Positions 31,302 to 40,414 of a stretch of DNA of 64,000 nt are shown in pieces. Each line of letters starts with the position of its first letter. Position 1 is the first letter of the stretch. The DNA is from Aquimixticola soesokkakensis (GTDB lineage Bacteria > Pseudomonadota > Alphaproteobacteria > Rhodobacterales > Rhodobacteraceae): assembly GCF_900172375.1 (NCBI RefSeq), contig NZ_FWFS01000007.1, forward strand, positions 124,001 through 188,000. Reading direction: 5' to 3'. The position numbers and the translations under genes were made by a program. The notes under the pieces were generated by a model that was given only the letters and a program-made list of their open reading frames with translations, was not told the origin of the DNA and made no database searches.

Positions 31302-32647
31302 GACAGGGGAGCGGATCGGGGGCTGGAACGGGGCCGCGCGAGCCGTGCGCGCGCAGCGCTAAGGCGCGCGACACCGCCCACATAGGTTTCGATCAGGGCG
31401 CGGTCGTCGCCCATCATGAGCGTTGGAAACACCGCTTCCCAAATGTCGTTCGCGCGCTGGGCGCGCTGGGCGATGGCGGGGGTCGAGGCAAGGTCGAGCA
31501 CGCAAAGATCCGCCACCGATCCAACCGCAAGCGTGCCGATGTCGCCGCTTTGGTGCTGGGCTTGGGCCGATCCTGCGGTGGCAAGCCACAAAAGCTGCGC
31601 GGCGTGCAGTGGCGCGTGGCGCAACTGGCCGATTTCATAGGCCGCCGCCATTGTGCGCAGCATCGAAAAGGACGAGCCGCCGCCGGTATCCGTGGCCAGT
31701 CCGATGCGCAGGCCCCGCGCCTGAAGGCCCGCCATATCGAAAAGGCCCGAACCGATAAATGTGTTGGAGGTCGGGCAATGGATCACGCTCGCATCCACTT
31801 CGGCCAGCCGGTCGATTTCGCGCGCTACCAGATGGATCGCGTGGCCATAAAGCCCGCCTGCGCCCAGCAACCCATGCGCCTCATAGGTATCAAGATAGTC
31901 GCGCGCCTGCGGGTAAAGCCCGCGCACCCAAGCGATTTCATCGGTTTGCTCGCTCAGGTGTGTCTGCATGAGGCAACTCGGGTGCTCGGCCCATAGCGCG
32001 CCCAGGGCGGCCAATTGATCGGGCGTGGAGGTGGGCGAAAAGCGCGGCGTGATGGCGTAGGTCGCGCGGCCTTTGCCATGCCAGCGTTCGATCAGCGCGC
32101 GGCTGTCGTCATAGGCCGATTGGGCCGTGTCGCGCAGCCCCGGCGGGGCCGTGTCGCGGTCCATGCAGGTTTTGCCCGCGACCACGGCCATGCCGCGTTC
32201 CTGGGCTGCCGTGAACAGCGCGTCGACGGAGGCCGGGTGAATGGTGCAGAAACTTGTGACGCTGGTGGTGCCGTGACACAGCACAAGATCGAGGTACAGC
32301 GCTGCAATTTCAGCGCCATAGGCAGGATCGCCAAAGCGCATCTCTTCGGGAAACGTGTAGCTGTTGAGCCAGTCGATCAACCGCTTTCCCCAGCTTGCGA
32401 TTATGCCTGTCTGGGGGAAATGGACATGGGCATCGACAAAGCCGGGGAGGATGAGGGCGTGCCCGTGGTCTAGGATCTCGGCCTCGGGATAGGCGGCGCG
32501 CAGGTTCGCTTTGGTGCCAAGGGCGGCGATCTTGCCCTGCGCCACCACCAGCGCTTCGTGCAGCACATGGGCCTCGCCCAGAGGCGCCTTGAAGGGGTCG
32601 GCCACCAGATCAAGCACCTGTCCGAGGATCAATTTCGTGCCACTCAT
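31298..32647 (-). CDS. guaD: Guanine deaminase
   Basis: A 449-aa amidohydrolase that turns guanine into xanthine and ammonia. The zinc motif PGFVDAHVHFPQTGIIASWG and the family-specific WLNSYTFPEEMRFGD are present, then TSVTSFCTIHPASVDALFTA, CLMQTHLSEQTDEI, YGHAIHL and GLATDTGGGSSFSMLRTM. The C-terminus is an Arg/Ser/Pro-rich tail. ATG 32647 starts at the expected family position. It is divergent from mgtE and converges on the CAP lipoprotein gene. Confidence 0.95.
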   Translation of the reverse strand: MSGTKLILGQVLDLVADPFKAPLGEAHVLHEALVVAQGKIAALGTKANLRAAYPEAEILDHGHALILPGFVDAHVHFPQTGIIASWGKRLIDWLNSYTFPEEMRFGDPAYGAEIAALYLDLVLCHGTTSVTSFCTIHPASVDALFTAAQERGMAVVAGKTCMDRDTAPPGLRDTAQSAYDDSRALIERWHGKGRATYAITPRFSPTSTPDQLAALGALWAEHPSCLMQTHLSEQTDEIAWVRGLYPQARDYLDTYEAHGLLGAGGLYGHAIHLVAREIDRLAEVDASVIHCPTSNTFIGSGLFDMAGLQARGLRIGLATDTGGGSSFSMLRTMAAAYEIGQLRHAPLHAAQLLWLATAGSAQAQHQSGDIGTLAVGSVADLCVLDLASTPAIAQRAQRANDIWEAVFPTLMMGDDRALIETYVGGVARLSAARARLARPRSSPRSAPLS

Positions 32648-32812
32648 GTCGCGCTCCTGCCATCTCTCTTTGAACAGGAGTAGGCAAAGCGCGCAGCGAG
32701 GTAAATCAACAATGCAGCCGCAGCGAGAATTGCGTTACAGCCCCCTGTTGCTTGTGCGGGTCCTCAACTAAGGTTGGCAAAACAGCGCCACGTCAGTTTC
32801 GAGAGGCAGGGT

Positions 32813-34207
32813 ATGAGCGAAGAAGAACGGATCGACCACGTCGCGCATGACGATCAGGAGGATGACAGCTACGCGCTGAATCCGCGCAAAATTGCCGCGA
32901 TCATGTATACGGTGGAAACGCAGGACGCCGAGGCGCTGCGCGAGCAGATGGAACCGCTGCACGCGGCGGATATCGCCGACCTTCTGGAACAGATCAATTC
33001 CTACGACCGCCGCCGCCTGATCGAATTGTATGGCGGCGAATTCGACGGGGAAATCCTGTCGGAACTTGACGAAAGCATCCGCGAGGAAGTCATCCCGCTT
33101 TTGTCGCCGCAGGTTCTGCAGGATGCTGTGCGCGAACTTGATTCCGACGATGTGGTCGATCTGATCGAGACCCTCGACGAGCCGCAACAAGACGCCATTC
33201 TGGACGCGCTGACGCTGAGCGATCGGGTCGCGGTCGTCCAGTCGCTCAGCTACCCCGAATATTCCGCCGGTCGTTTGATGCAGCGCGAAGTGGTGATGGG
33301 GCCGCAGCATTGGACGGTGGGGCAGGCGATCGACTACATGCGCTCGCAAGAGGACCTGCCGGAAGATTTCTACCACATCATCCTCGTCGATCCGCGCATG
33401 AAACCCGTTGCTCAGGTGACGCTGGGCAAGATGCTCGGGGCGCCGCGCTCGCGCCCGTTGATCGAGATCGCCGAAGAGGGGTTTCGTACCTTCGAGGTGA
33501 CCGAGGAAGAAGGCGATGTGGCCTATGCCTTCAACCAGTACCACCTGATTTCGGCGCCCGTTGTCGATGAGGCCGAACGGCTTGTCGGTGTGATCACAAT
33601 CGATGACGCCATCCGGGTGCTGGATGAGGAACATGAGGAAGACATCATGCGCCTGGCGGGGGTTGGCGACGGTTCGCTGGCCGACCGCGTGCTTGATACC
33701 GTCAAACAGCGCCTGCCATGGCTCGCGGTCAACCTTGTGACGGCGATCATGGCCTCGATGGTCATCGCACAGTTCGAAGACACGATTTCGGCGATGGTTG
33801 CGCTGGCGGTCTTGATGCCCATCGTCGCGTCCATGGGCGGCAATGCGGGCACGCAGGCGCTGACGGTGGCGGTGCGTTCGATCGCGACGCGCGATTTGAC
33901 CGGCAACAACGTCTGGCGGGTGATCCGGCGCGAGGTGATGGTCGGGCTGGCCAACGGCCTTGTGTTCGCGGCGATCATGGGGACGGTGGGCATCGTGTGG
34001 TTCGGCTCACCCGCGCTCGGATTTGTCATCGCGACCGCTATGGTCATCAACCTTGTGGTTGCAGGGCTTGCGGGGATCGGCGTGCCGGTGGTGTTGGAAA
34101 AGATCGGCGTCGATCCGGCGCTTGCCTCGGGGGCTTTCGTGACCACCGTGACGGATATCGTCGGATTTTTCGCATTTTTGGGATTGGCTGGAATCGTGCT
34201 GTTGTGA
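32813..34207 (+). CDS. mgtE: Magnesium transporter MgtE
   Basis: A 464-aa Mg2+ channel. The MgtE N domain (about residues 35-135; LHAADIADLLEQINSYDRRR) is followed by two CBS domains (about 140-265; TVGQAIDYMRSQ, YHLISAPVVDEAERLVGVIT) that gate by cytoplasmic Mg2+. The five-helix membrane domain follows (RLPWLAVNLVTAIMASMVIA, MPIVASMGGNAGTQALTVAV). Start ATG 32813 is preceded by GAGAGGCAGG; the frame runs back to 32774. No M-box type riboswitch is apparent in the 165-bp leader. Confidence 0.94.
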   Translation: MSEEERIDHVAHDDQEDDSYALNPRKIAAIMYTVETQDAEALREQMEPLHAADIADLLEQINSYDRRRLIELYGGEFDGEILSELDESIREEVIPLLSPQVLQDAVRELDSDDVVDLIETLDEPQQDAILDALTLSDRVAVVQSLSYPEYSAGRLMQREVVMGPQHWTVGQAIDYMRSQEDLPEDFYHIILVDPRMKPVAQVTLGKMLGAPRSRPLIEIAEEGFRTFEVTEEEGDVAYAFNQYHLISAPVVDEAERLVGVITIDDAIRVLDEEHEEDIMRLAGVGDGSLADRVLDTVKQRLPWLAVNLVTAIMASMVIAQFEDTISAMVALAVLMPIVASMGGNAGTQALTVAVRSIATRDLTGNNVWRVIRREVMVGLANGLVFAAIMGTVGIVWFGSPALGFVIATAMVINLVVAGLAGIGVPVVLEKIGVDPALASGAFVTTVTDIVGFFAFLGLAGIVLL

Positions 34208-34219
34208 CAGGGTCCTGAC

Positions 34220-34789
34220 ATGACATTGATGGCACAAAAACAAAGCGTGCGGCGCGATATTCTCAAGGCACGACGCGATTTTCACGATAGCGCGGCGGCA
34301 CAGGCGGCGACGAAAGCGGCCTGCGGGCATCTTTTGGAGCTTTTGGCCCCCCATCAGGGCAAGGCGATTGCAGGCTATATGCCGATCCGCTCGGAAATTG
34401 ATCCGCTGGCGGCGATGGCGGCTTTGGTGCCGCATGGGCCTGTCGCGGTGCCGGTGATCGAGGGGGAAAACCTGCCACTGAATTTCCACCGGTGGGACCA
34501 TAAAACCCCGATGGAAACCGGCCAGTTCGGCGCGATGATTCCCATTCACGCGCAGCCGATCACGCCGCAAGTCGTCATCGTCCCGCTGGTTGCCTTTTCA
34601 CGGGCGGGGCATCGTCTGGGCTATGGCGGCGGATTTTATGATCGCACGCTGGCACGCTTGCGTGCTCAGGGGGCGGTTTTCGCGGTCGGGCTGGCCTACG
34701 GGGTGCAAGAGGTTGACAGCTTTGCCACCGAAGGCACCGATCAGCGCCTGGATGCGGTGGTCACGCAAGCGGGCGCGCGCCTGTTTTGA
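34220..34789 (+). CDS. 5-formyltetrahydrofolate cyclo-ligase
   Basis: A 189-aa ATP-dependent enzyme turning 5-formyl-THF into 5,10-methenyl-THF. Landmarks are KQSVRRDILKARRDF (N-terminal basic helix), AIAGYMPIRSEIDPL and the nucleotide/folate loop FSRAGHRLGYGGGFYDRTLA (about residues 125-144; G-x-R-L-G-Y-G-G-G-Y/F-Y-D-R). The gap to mgtE is 12 bp, too short for a 6S RNA gene, so the E. coli-style ssrS linkage is absent here. Probably co-transcribed with mgtE and ymdB. Confidence 0.93.
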   Translation: MTLMAQKQSVRRDILKARRDFHDSAAAQAATKAACGHLLELLAPHQGKAIAGYMPIRSEIDPLAAMAALVPHGPVAVPVIEGENLPLNFHRWDHKTPMETGQFGAMIPIHAQPITPQVVIVPLVAFSRAGHRLGYGGGFYDRTLARLRAQGAVFAVGLAYGVQEVDSFATEGTDQRLDAVVTQAGARLF

Positions 34790-34849
34790 CGCCGCGCCAA
34801 GCACAGGCATTGCTTGCTAAATTTCCGCTCGGCGCTTAAGAATTATCCT

Positions 34850-35665
34850 ATGAAAATCATGTTCCTCGGAGATGTCGTCGGCCGGTCCGGACGCGACGCG
34901 ATCATCAAACACCTGCCGCAATTGCGCAAAGACTGGCGGCTGGATTTCGTTGTGGTGAATGGCGAAAACGCGACCAATGGCATGGGGCTTTCGGGCGATC
35001 ACGCCAAGGAATTGCTGGCGGCGGGGGCCGATTGTCTGACGCTGGGCGATCATGCGTTTGATCAGCGCGACATGATGCAATTCATCGAGGGCGAAAGCCG
35101 GATCGTGCGCCCGCTCAACTTTGCCAAATCGGCTCCGGGGCGGGGCGTGCGCGTGTTTTCGGATGCGCGCGGGCGCAAGATCGCCGTGGCGCAGGTGCTG
35201 GGCCAAGTGTTCATGAAGCGCCCCTTTGATGACCCGTTTTCCGAACTCGACACGGTGATGCGCACCCATACATTGGGCGGGTCGGTGCAGGCGCTGCTGG
35301 TTGACGTTCACTGCGAGGCGACCTCCGAAAAAATGGGCATCGGCCATTTCTGCGACGGGCGCGCCAGCGTGGTCGTCGGCACGCACACCCATGTCTGCAC
35401 CGCAGATGCGCAGATCCTGCCCGCCGGAACCGCCTTTCAGTCTGATGCGGGCATGTGCGGTGACTATAATTCAGTGATCGGCATGGATAAGGCCGAACCT
35501 TTGCGCCGCTTTGTCACCGGCATGGGCAAGACCCGTTTCCAGCCGGCGGACGGAGAGGCGACCCTGTCCGGGCTCTACGTCGAAACAGATGACCGCACGG
35601 GGCTTGCCTTGCGGGTCAAAATGATCCGCTTTGGCGGTCGTTTGGAACAAAGTACGCCCGAGTGA
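34850..35665 (+). CDS. YmdB family metallophosphoesterase
   Basis: A 271-aa protein of the YmdB/TIGR00282 family. It begins MKIMFLGDVVGRSGRDAIIK, with the metal-binding motifs VVNGENATNGMGLS, LTLGDHAFDQ, LLVDVHCEATSEKMGIG and VVVGTHTHVCTADAQILPAG. The product is a di-iron 2',3'-cyclic-nucleotide phosphodiesterase in characterised bacteria. The start is ATG 34850. It lies 60 bp after the cyclo-ligase gene, a linkage common in alphaproteobacteria. Confidence 0.93.
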   Translation: MKIMFLGDVVGRSGRDAIIKHLPQLRKDWRLDFVVVNGENATNGMGLSGDHAKELLAAGADCLTLGDHAFDQRDMMQFIEGESRIVRPLNFAKSAPGRGVRVFSDARGRKIAVAQVLGQVFMKRPFDDPFSELDTVMRTHTLGGSVQALLVDVHCEATSEKMGIGHFCDGRASVVVGTHTHVCTADAQILPAGTAFQSDAGMCGDYNSVIGMDKAEPLRRFVTGMGKTRFQPADGEATLSGLYVETDDRTGLALRVKMIRFGGRLEQSTPE

Positions 35666-35789
35666 CGCGAAAGGCGGCGATTGCGTCTTGTTTGTGCCAG
35701 GCAGGCGCTGCCCCCACGCTTGGCCCTTGTCCAAGTCTCTGACTCAGGTCAATTATAATGCGAAACTCTTCGCGGGATTACCCCTTATC

Positions 35790-37574
35790 ATGACGTTGTT
35801 TTCCTTTGATCCGCTGACACAGGCCATCATCGCGCTGGTCGTTGTCGGCTTCATGTTCGTTCTGTTTGTGCGCGAGGTTTACCCCACGGAAGTGGTCGCG
35901 ATCACCGGCGCGACCCTCATGCTGGTGCTGGGCATTCTGCCCTATGACAAGGCGCTGGATGTGCTGTCCAACCCCGCGCCCTGGACGATTGGCGCGATGT
36001 TCATCGTCATGGGGGCATTGGTGCGCACGGGCGGGCTGGAATGGTTCACGCGCCAGGCGGGCCGCTATGCCGATGGCCGACCCGCACTTGCCATTGCCTT
36101 GTTGATGGCGATTGTGTTGTTGCTCTCGGCGTTCGTGGCCAACACGCCGGTCGTCGTCGTGATGATCCCCGTGTTTATCCAACTGTCGCAGCGGCTCAAT
36201 ATTGCCGCGTCCAAAATGCTGATCCCGCTGAGCTATGCGGCGATCATGGGTGGGACGGTGACGCTGATCGGCACCTCGACCAACCTTCTTGTGGATGGGG
36301 TGGCACGCAGTCAGGGCCTTGAACCCTTTACGATTTTCGAAGTCACCCCGCTGGGCCTTCTGGTCTGTGCGTGGGGGATGATCTACCTCTATTTCGTCGG
36401 GCGTCACCTTTTGCCCGAGCGCGTGTCGATGGCGACGATGCTGTCGGGCTCGTCACGGCGCAAGTTCTTTACCGAAGCCATCGTGCCCCCCGATAGCAAC
36501 CTTATCGGGCGCGAAGTCCTCAGCGTGCAGTTGTTCAAACGCGAAGGCGTGCGGCTGGTCGATGTGGTGCGCGGCGATCAATCCCTGCGCCACAACCTCG
36601 AGGGCGTGGAATTGCAGGTGGGGGATCGGGTGATCCTGCGCACCCAGATGACCGAGCTTTTGTCGCTGCAGCGCAACAAGGAACTCAAGCGCGTCGATCA
36701 GGTGTCGGCGGTGGAAACCTCCACGGTCGAAGTGCTGATCACCCCGGGCTGTAAAATGGTCGGTCGCGCGTTGGGGGGGCTGCGCCTGCGGCGTCGCTAC
36801 GGCATTTACGTGCTCGCCGTTCACCGGCGCAACCAGAACATCGGGCAGAAAATCCAGGACCTTGTGGTGCGTGTCGGTGATACGCTTTTGATCGAAGGCT
36901 CGCCCGAAGACATCCAGAAGCTGGCGCTCGATATGGACATGGGCGATGTGTCCAAACCGACCGAACGCGCCTACAACCGCCGTCATGCGCCCATCGCCCT
37001 TGCGGCTGTGATCGGCATTGTGGTGCTGGCGGGCCTCGGTGTTGCCCCGATCTTCCTGCTGTCTGTAGTCGCGGTGGCGCTGGTGCTTGTGACCCGCTGC
37101 ATCGAGGCGGATGAGGCCTTTGGCTTTGTCGAAGGACGCCTGCTGGCGCTGATCTTTTCGATGCTTGCCGTGGGGGCGGCGCTGGAAACCTCGGGGGCGG
37201 TGCAGTTGATCGTGACCGCCGTGGCCCCCGCGCTGGAACAGATGCCGGTGTTCTTCATCGTCTGGTCGATCTACCTGCTGACCTCCATTCTCACCGAACT
37301 TGTGTCCAACAACGCGGTGGCGGTTGTGGTGACGCCGATCGCGATTGGCCTTGCGCACCATCTCGGGCTTGATCCGCGCGGGCTTGTCGTGGCGGTGATG
37401 GTGGCGGCCTCGGCCTCGTTTGCGACGCCGATCGGCTATCAGACCAACACGATGGTCTACGGGCCGGGGGGCTATAAGTTCACCGATTACATGAAGGTCG
37501 GCATTCCGCTGAACCTGACCATGGGCCTGCTGTGCTCGGCGGTTATTCCCTTCCTGTGGCCTTTGACGCTCTAG
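35790..37574 (+). CDS. SLC13/DASS family permease with two TrkA-C (RCK-C) domains
   Basis: A 594-aa membrane transporter. The N-terminal half has CitT-like helices with the DASS signature FVANTPVVVVMIPVFIQLSQ and VTLIGTSTNLLVDGVARSQG. A cytoplasmic segment (about residues 210-390) holds two RCK-C domains (EVLSVQLFKREGVRLVDVVR; MVGRALGGLRLRRRYGIYVL). The C-terminal half has the second DASS motif ELVSNNAVAVVVTPIAIGLA and SFATPIGYQTNTMVYGPGGY. This class carries anions such as sulfate or dicarboxylates with Na+; the substrate here is unknown. ATG 35790 is chosen because the first helix starts there. Confidence 0.9.
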   Translation: MTLFSFDPLTQAIIALVVVGFMFVLFVREVYPTEVVAITGATLMLVLGILPYDKALDVLSNPAPWTIGAMFIVMGALVRTGGLEWFTRQAGRYADGRPALAIALLMAIVLLLSAFVANTPVVVVMIPVFIQLSQRLNIAASKMLIPLSYAAIMGGTVTLIGTSTNLLVDGVARSQGLEPFTIFEVTPLGLLVCAWGMIYLYFVGRHLLPERVSMATMLSGSSRRKFFTEAIVPPDSNLIGREVLSVQLFKREGVRLVDVVRGDQSLRHNLEGVELQVGDRVILRTQMTELLSLQRNKELKRVDQVSAVETSTVEVLITPGCKMVGRALGGLRLRRRYGIYVLAVHRRNQNIGQKIQDLVVRVGDTLLIEGSPEDIQKLALDMDMGDVSKPTERAYNRRHAPIALAAVIGIVVLAGLGVAPIFLLSVVAVALVLVTRCIEADEAFGFVEGRLLALIFSMLAVGAALETSGAVQLIVTAVAPALEQMPVFFIVWSIYLLTSILTELVSNNAVAVVVTPIAIGLAHHLGLDPRGLVVAVMVAASASFATPIGYQTNTMVYGPGGYKFTDYMKVGIPLNLTMGLLCSAVIPFLWPLTL

Positions 37575-37582
37575 GGCATCGG

Positions 37583-37613
37583 GGCGGGCGACCCTTGCAC
37601 AGGGACGCCCGCC
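37583..37613 (+). terminator. Hairpin downstream of the SLC13 gene
   Basis: GGCGGGCGACCCT (37583-37595) pairs with AGGGACGCCCGCC (37601-37613), 12 of 13 positions, loop TGCAC. There is no T run; TATAGA shortly after may belong to the yebC promoter. Confidence 0.45.
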
Positions 37614-37661
37614 TGCACTATAGAGGCGCCTAATCAATCCTGTAACGACCGGAGAAGGCAC

Positions 37662-38402
37662 ATGGCAGGCCATTCCAAATGGGCGAACATCCAGCACCGC
37701 AAAGGTCGCCAGGATGCTGTTCGCTCCAAGATGTTTTCCAAGCTCGCAAAAGAGATCACAGTTGCGGCGAAGATGGGCGATCCTGACCCTGAAAAGAACC
37801 CGCGTCTGCGTCTGGCGGTCAAGGCCGCCAAATCCGTGTCCTGCCCCAAGGATGTGATCGATCGCGCGATCAAAAAGGCCATCGGTGGCGATGCGGAGAA
37901 TTACGACGAAATCCGCTATGAGGGCTATGGCCCCAACGGTATCGCGGTGATCGTGGAAACCATGACCGATAACGTCAACCGCACCGCCTCCAACGTGCGG
38001 TCCTATTTTGCCAAATCCGGCGGCAATCTGGGCACGACCGGCTCTGTGTCCTTCATGTTCGATCGCGTGGGTGAAATCACCTATGACGCCGGGGTCGGGG
38101 ATGCGGATACGGTCATGATGGCGGCGATCGAAGCCGGTGCCGATGATGTCGAAACCGAAGACGACGGCCATTGGATCTACTGCGCGGATACCGCCTTGTC
38201 CGAAGTGTCTGACGCTCTGGAAAAGGAGCTTGGCGAGGCCAAAGAGGCCAAGCTGATCTGGAAGCCGCAAAATCGCACCGAGGTGGATCTGGAAACCGCG
38301 CAAAAGCTGATGCGCCTGATCGAGACGCTCGAAGATGACGATGACGTGCAAAACGTGACGGCCAATTTTGATGTGCCCGAGGATGTTGCCGCGCAGCTTT
38401 AA
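37662..38402 (+). CDS. YebC/PmpR family protein (TACO1-like)
   Basis: A 246-aa cytoplasmic protein starting [20 protein letters not shown], the family hallmark. [40 protein letters not shown] and [20 protein letters not shown] follow. Members are known as DNA-binding regulators (PmpR) and more recently as translation factors relieving ribosome stalls. The gene stands alone, with a GGAGAAGG site and its own terminator. Confidence 0.96.
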   Translation: MAGHSKWANIQHRKGRQDAVRSKMFSKLAKEITVAAKMGDPDPEKNPRLRLAVKAAKSVSCPKDVIDRAIKKAIGGDAENYDEIRYEGYGPNGIAVIVETMTDNVNRTASNVRSYFAKSGGNLGTTGSVSFMFDRVGEITYDAGVGDADTVMMAAIEAGADDVETEDDGHWIYCADTALSEVSDALEKELGEAKEAKLIWKPQNRTEVDLETAQKLMRLIETLEDDDDVQNVTANFDVPEDVAAQL

Positions 38403-38452
38403 GGTCGCTTTGTCAGGCCTGTCGCGCCTGCAGGCCCGTTTTCGCAATTTCG

Positions 38453-38483
38453 GCCCGTCGCCTTTCGGGGGACGGGTCTTTTT
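38453..38483 (+). terminator. Rho-independent terminator of yebC
   Basis: GCCCGTCGCC (38453-38462) pairs with GGGGACGGGT (38468-38477) with one mismatch and one G-U, loop TTTCG, then TCTTTTT. Confidence 0.65.
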
Positions 38484-38547
38484 ATGCGGCCGTCGAATAA
38501 ATCCTGTGGAATCAACCGGGTTGATTGAGGCCTGCGTATTTGGCGGG

Positions 38548-39570
38548 CTAAAACGCCTGCTCGGTGCCCAGTCGCAGATCCAGGCGGGTTAATTCGCGGC
38601 GCGCCTCCGCGACAGTCAGGATCGGGCGGACAGGGGCGGGGGACGGGCCCATCAGTTTGCGGATACGCAGCGCAAGGATGCCGGGCAGGGTCGACATGGC
38701 ATGGGGTCCGGGCCAGAAACTTTCGCAAGGCACACCTTCGGCAAGCAGCAGCGAATGCGCGCGTAAAACCAGGTGAACATAGATCAGGCGCGCGCCGGAT
38801 TTGCGCGTGCCGATACCGTTTTGGCCCGACAGGGCGCGGGCGGGGGCAAGGACCTCTCCGGCGCTTGTACGCAAAAGCAGGCGATGTTGGGGAGAGAGCA
38901 ACAGGTCATGGCGGGGCACTTGCCCGTCAAGCGCGCCCGCAGCGATGCGGACAGGGCGTTGGCGCGCAGGGGCATCGGGGGGCAGGGGCGTGGTCAGGAT
39001 CATGTCGATCCGCGCTGTCCCGCCCTGCGCCAGAACGACCCAATCTCCGGGCTTGAGCCTGCCTGCGGCAACCTCCCCGTGCGGTGTGGCAATGCGGGTG
39101 TGTGCGGCAAAGCAATTGGGCGAGGCGCTGGCGTAGCTATAGGTGCCCGATGTCATGTCTTGGCGCCCGACAACCGTCAGCGCCTCGCCAAAGGGGGGCA
39201 CGGGGCCTTGGATGGCGAACCCTTCGATATTATAGGCGTCGGCGGTCAGCGAAATGAACTGAAGCGTGTAGGTATTGCCAAGGCTGTCCTGAACGATCAA
39301 TTCATATTCGGACTGGATGATGGTTCCAGCGCTGTAAAAGGTGCCATTCAGGGTTTGATCGCTGTTAAGCGTCTGTTGCGCCCCCACATCGTCGTCAAAA
39401 AATGCGTCATTCGTGTCGTTGATATCGATGACCGAGGACTGACTTGCGGGCGCGACGGTGACTGTTGAGGTACCAATGTCCATTTGATAGCCGCCATTGT
39501 CCGAAAACCCGTCGGGGTCATTCGTACTGATATCGCTGAGCGAAAAGAAGTTCAGGTTATAGGCGGCCAT
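38548..39570 (-). CDS. Hint (hedgehog/intein) domain protein
   Basis: A 340-aa protein typical of Rhodobacterales. Residues about 1-150 are acidic, Thr/Asp-rich and beta-like with no signal peptide (SDISTNDPDGFSDNGGYQMD). The Hint domain starts at PNCFAAHTRIATPHGEVAAG and RLKPGDWVVLAQGG (about residues 150-185), continues through LLLSPQHRLLLRTSAGEVLA, and ends VLRAHSLLLAEGVPCESFWP. No C-terminal His-Asn plus nucleophile is seen, so it is not a splicing intein. These proteins are thought to be secreted and possibly self-cleaving; the role is unknown. Confidence 0.85.
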   Translation of the reverse strand: MAAYNLNFFSLSDISTNDPDGFSDNGGYQMDIGTSTVTVAPASQSSVIDINDTNDAFFDDDVGAQQTLNSDQTLNGTFYSAGTIIQSEYELIVQDSLGNTYTLQFISLTADAYNIEGFAIQGPVPPFGEALTVVGRQDMTSGTYSYASASPNCFAAHTRIATPHGEVAAGRLKPGDWVVLAQGGTARIDMILTTPLPPDAPARQRPVRIAAGALDGQVPRHDLLLSPQHRLLLRTSAGEVLAPARALSGQNGIGTRKSGARLIYVHLVLRAHSLLLAEGVPCESFWPGPHAMSTLPGILALRIRKLMGPSPAPVRPILTVAEARRELTRLDLRLGTEQAF

Positions 39571-39715
39571 GCGGTTCGTCCTTTTGGAACTTTGGCCAGC
39601 CTAATGGCGCATCCTTAAGATCGCGTGTATGCGCGCCACACCGACATCGGCGCAAGGGATTGCATCGCCGGGCGCGCAGAGGCTAAACCGCCTTACAAAA
39701 GTGATCGGAGACCCT

Positions 39716-40330
39716 ATGCCCCTTGCCCTGAGCGCTACCCTCTCCGGTTTTCTGACCGGCCTGTCCCTGATCCTGGCCATCGGGGCGCAGAATGCCTTTG
39801 TGTTGCGCCAAGGGCTGTTGGGGCATCATCGCCTTGCTGTGGTGTTGACCTGCGCCCTGTCGGATGCGCTTTTGATCGCGCTGGGCGTGGCGGGGATCAC
39901 CCAGATCGCGCAGGCATTTCCGGCCTTTCTGCCGCTTATGCGCTACGGGGGAGCTGCGTTTTTGTTGGTCTATGCGGCGCTGCATTTTCGCGCCGCTTGG
40001 CGGGCGAGCGGGCATTTGGACCCTGCACAATCAGGTGCAAAACCGCTGTGGCGCACGGTGGCGACCTGCCTTGCGCTGACCTGGGGCAATCCGCATGTCT
40101 ACCTCGACACGCTGGTGCTGGTCGGCTCGCTTGCGACCGGATTTGCCCCGCATGCGGCGCTGTTCGGGCTTGGCGCTATCTGTGCGTCTTTCGTCTTTTT
40201 CTTTGCGCTTGGTTTTGGCGCGCAGTTCTTGCGCCCCGTGTTTCGCAAGCCCCGCGCCTGGCAGGTGCTGGACGTGGTGATCGGCATCACGATGGCCGCC
40301 ATCGCCTTTGGCCTGTTGCGCGGTGCGTGA
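39716..40330 (+). CDS. LysE/ArgO family amino acid exporter
   Basis: A 204-aa inner-membrane exporter with five or six hydrophobic helices. It shows the LysE signature GLSLILAIGAQNAFVLRQGL (about residues 14-33), followed by LTCALSDALLIALGVAG and ATCLALTWGNPHVYLDTLVL (helix 4 with N-P-H-x-Y-L-D-T, characteristic of ArgO). Likely substrates are arginine or lysine and analogues. ATG 39716 has GGAG at 39707-39710; an upstream in-frame start at 39629 is unsupported. No LysR-type ArgP partner is adjacent. Confidence 0.9.
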   Translation: MPLALSATLSGFLTGLSLILAIGAQNAFVLRQGLLGHHRLAVVLTCALSDALLIALGVAGITQIAQAFPAFLPLMRYGGAAFLLVYAALHFRAAWRASGHLDPAQSGAKPLWRTVATCLALTWGNPHVYLDTLVLVGSLATGFAPHAALFGLGAICASFVFFFALGFGAQFLRPVFRKPRAWQVLDVVIGITMAAIAFGLLRGA

Positions 40331-40414
40331 ACCTGCTGTTGGCATGACGCGCAACCTCGCCCCTGCGCTCCTTTACGCTTGCCAAGACGCGTTGCAAGGT
40401 CTCAAGTCGCGGCT

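Noticed and set aside
32648-32812. Magnesium riboswitch in the mgtE leader
   Set aside because: No M-box-like long helices or conserved core could be recognised in the 165 bp, and the class is mainly found in Firmicutes.
34208-34219. 6S RNA gene upstream of the 5-formyl-THF cyclo-ligase gene
   Set aside because: The gap to mgtE is only 12 bp.
36453-38447. 664-codon open frame antisense to the SLC13 gene and yebC
   Set aside because: Low-complexity His/Arg/Gly-rich translation with no domain, fully opposite two well-recognised genes.
38548-39570. Intein
   Set aside because: The Hint domain is C-terminal with no downstream extein and lacks the terminal His-Asn and nucleophile.
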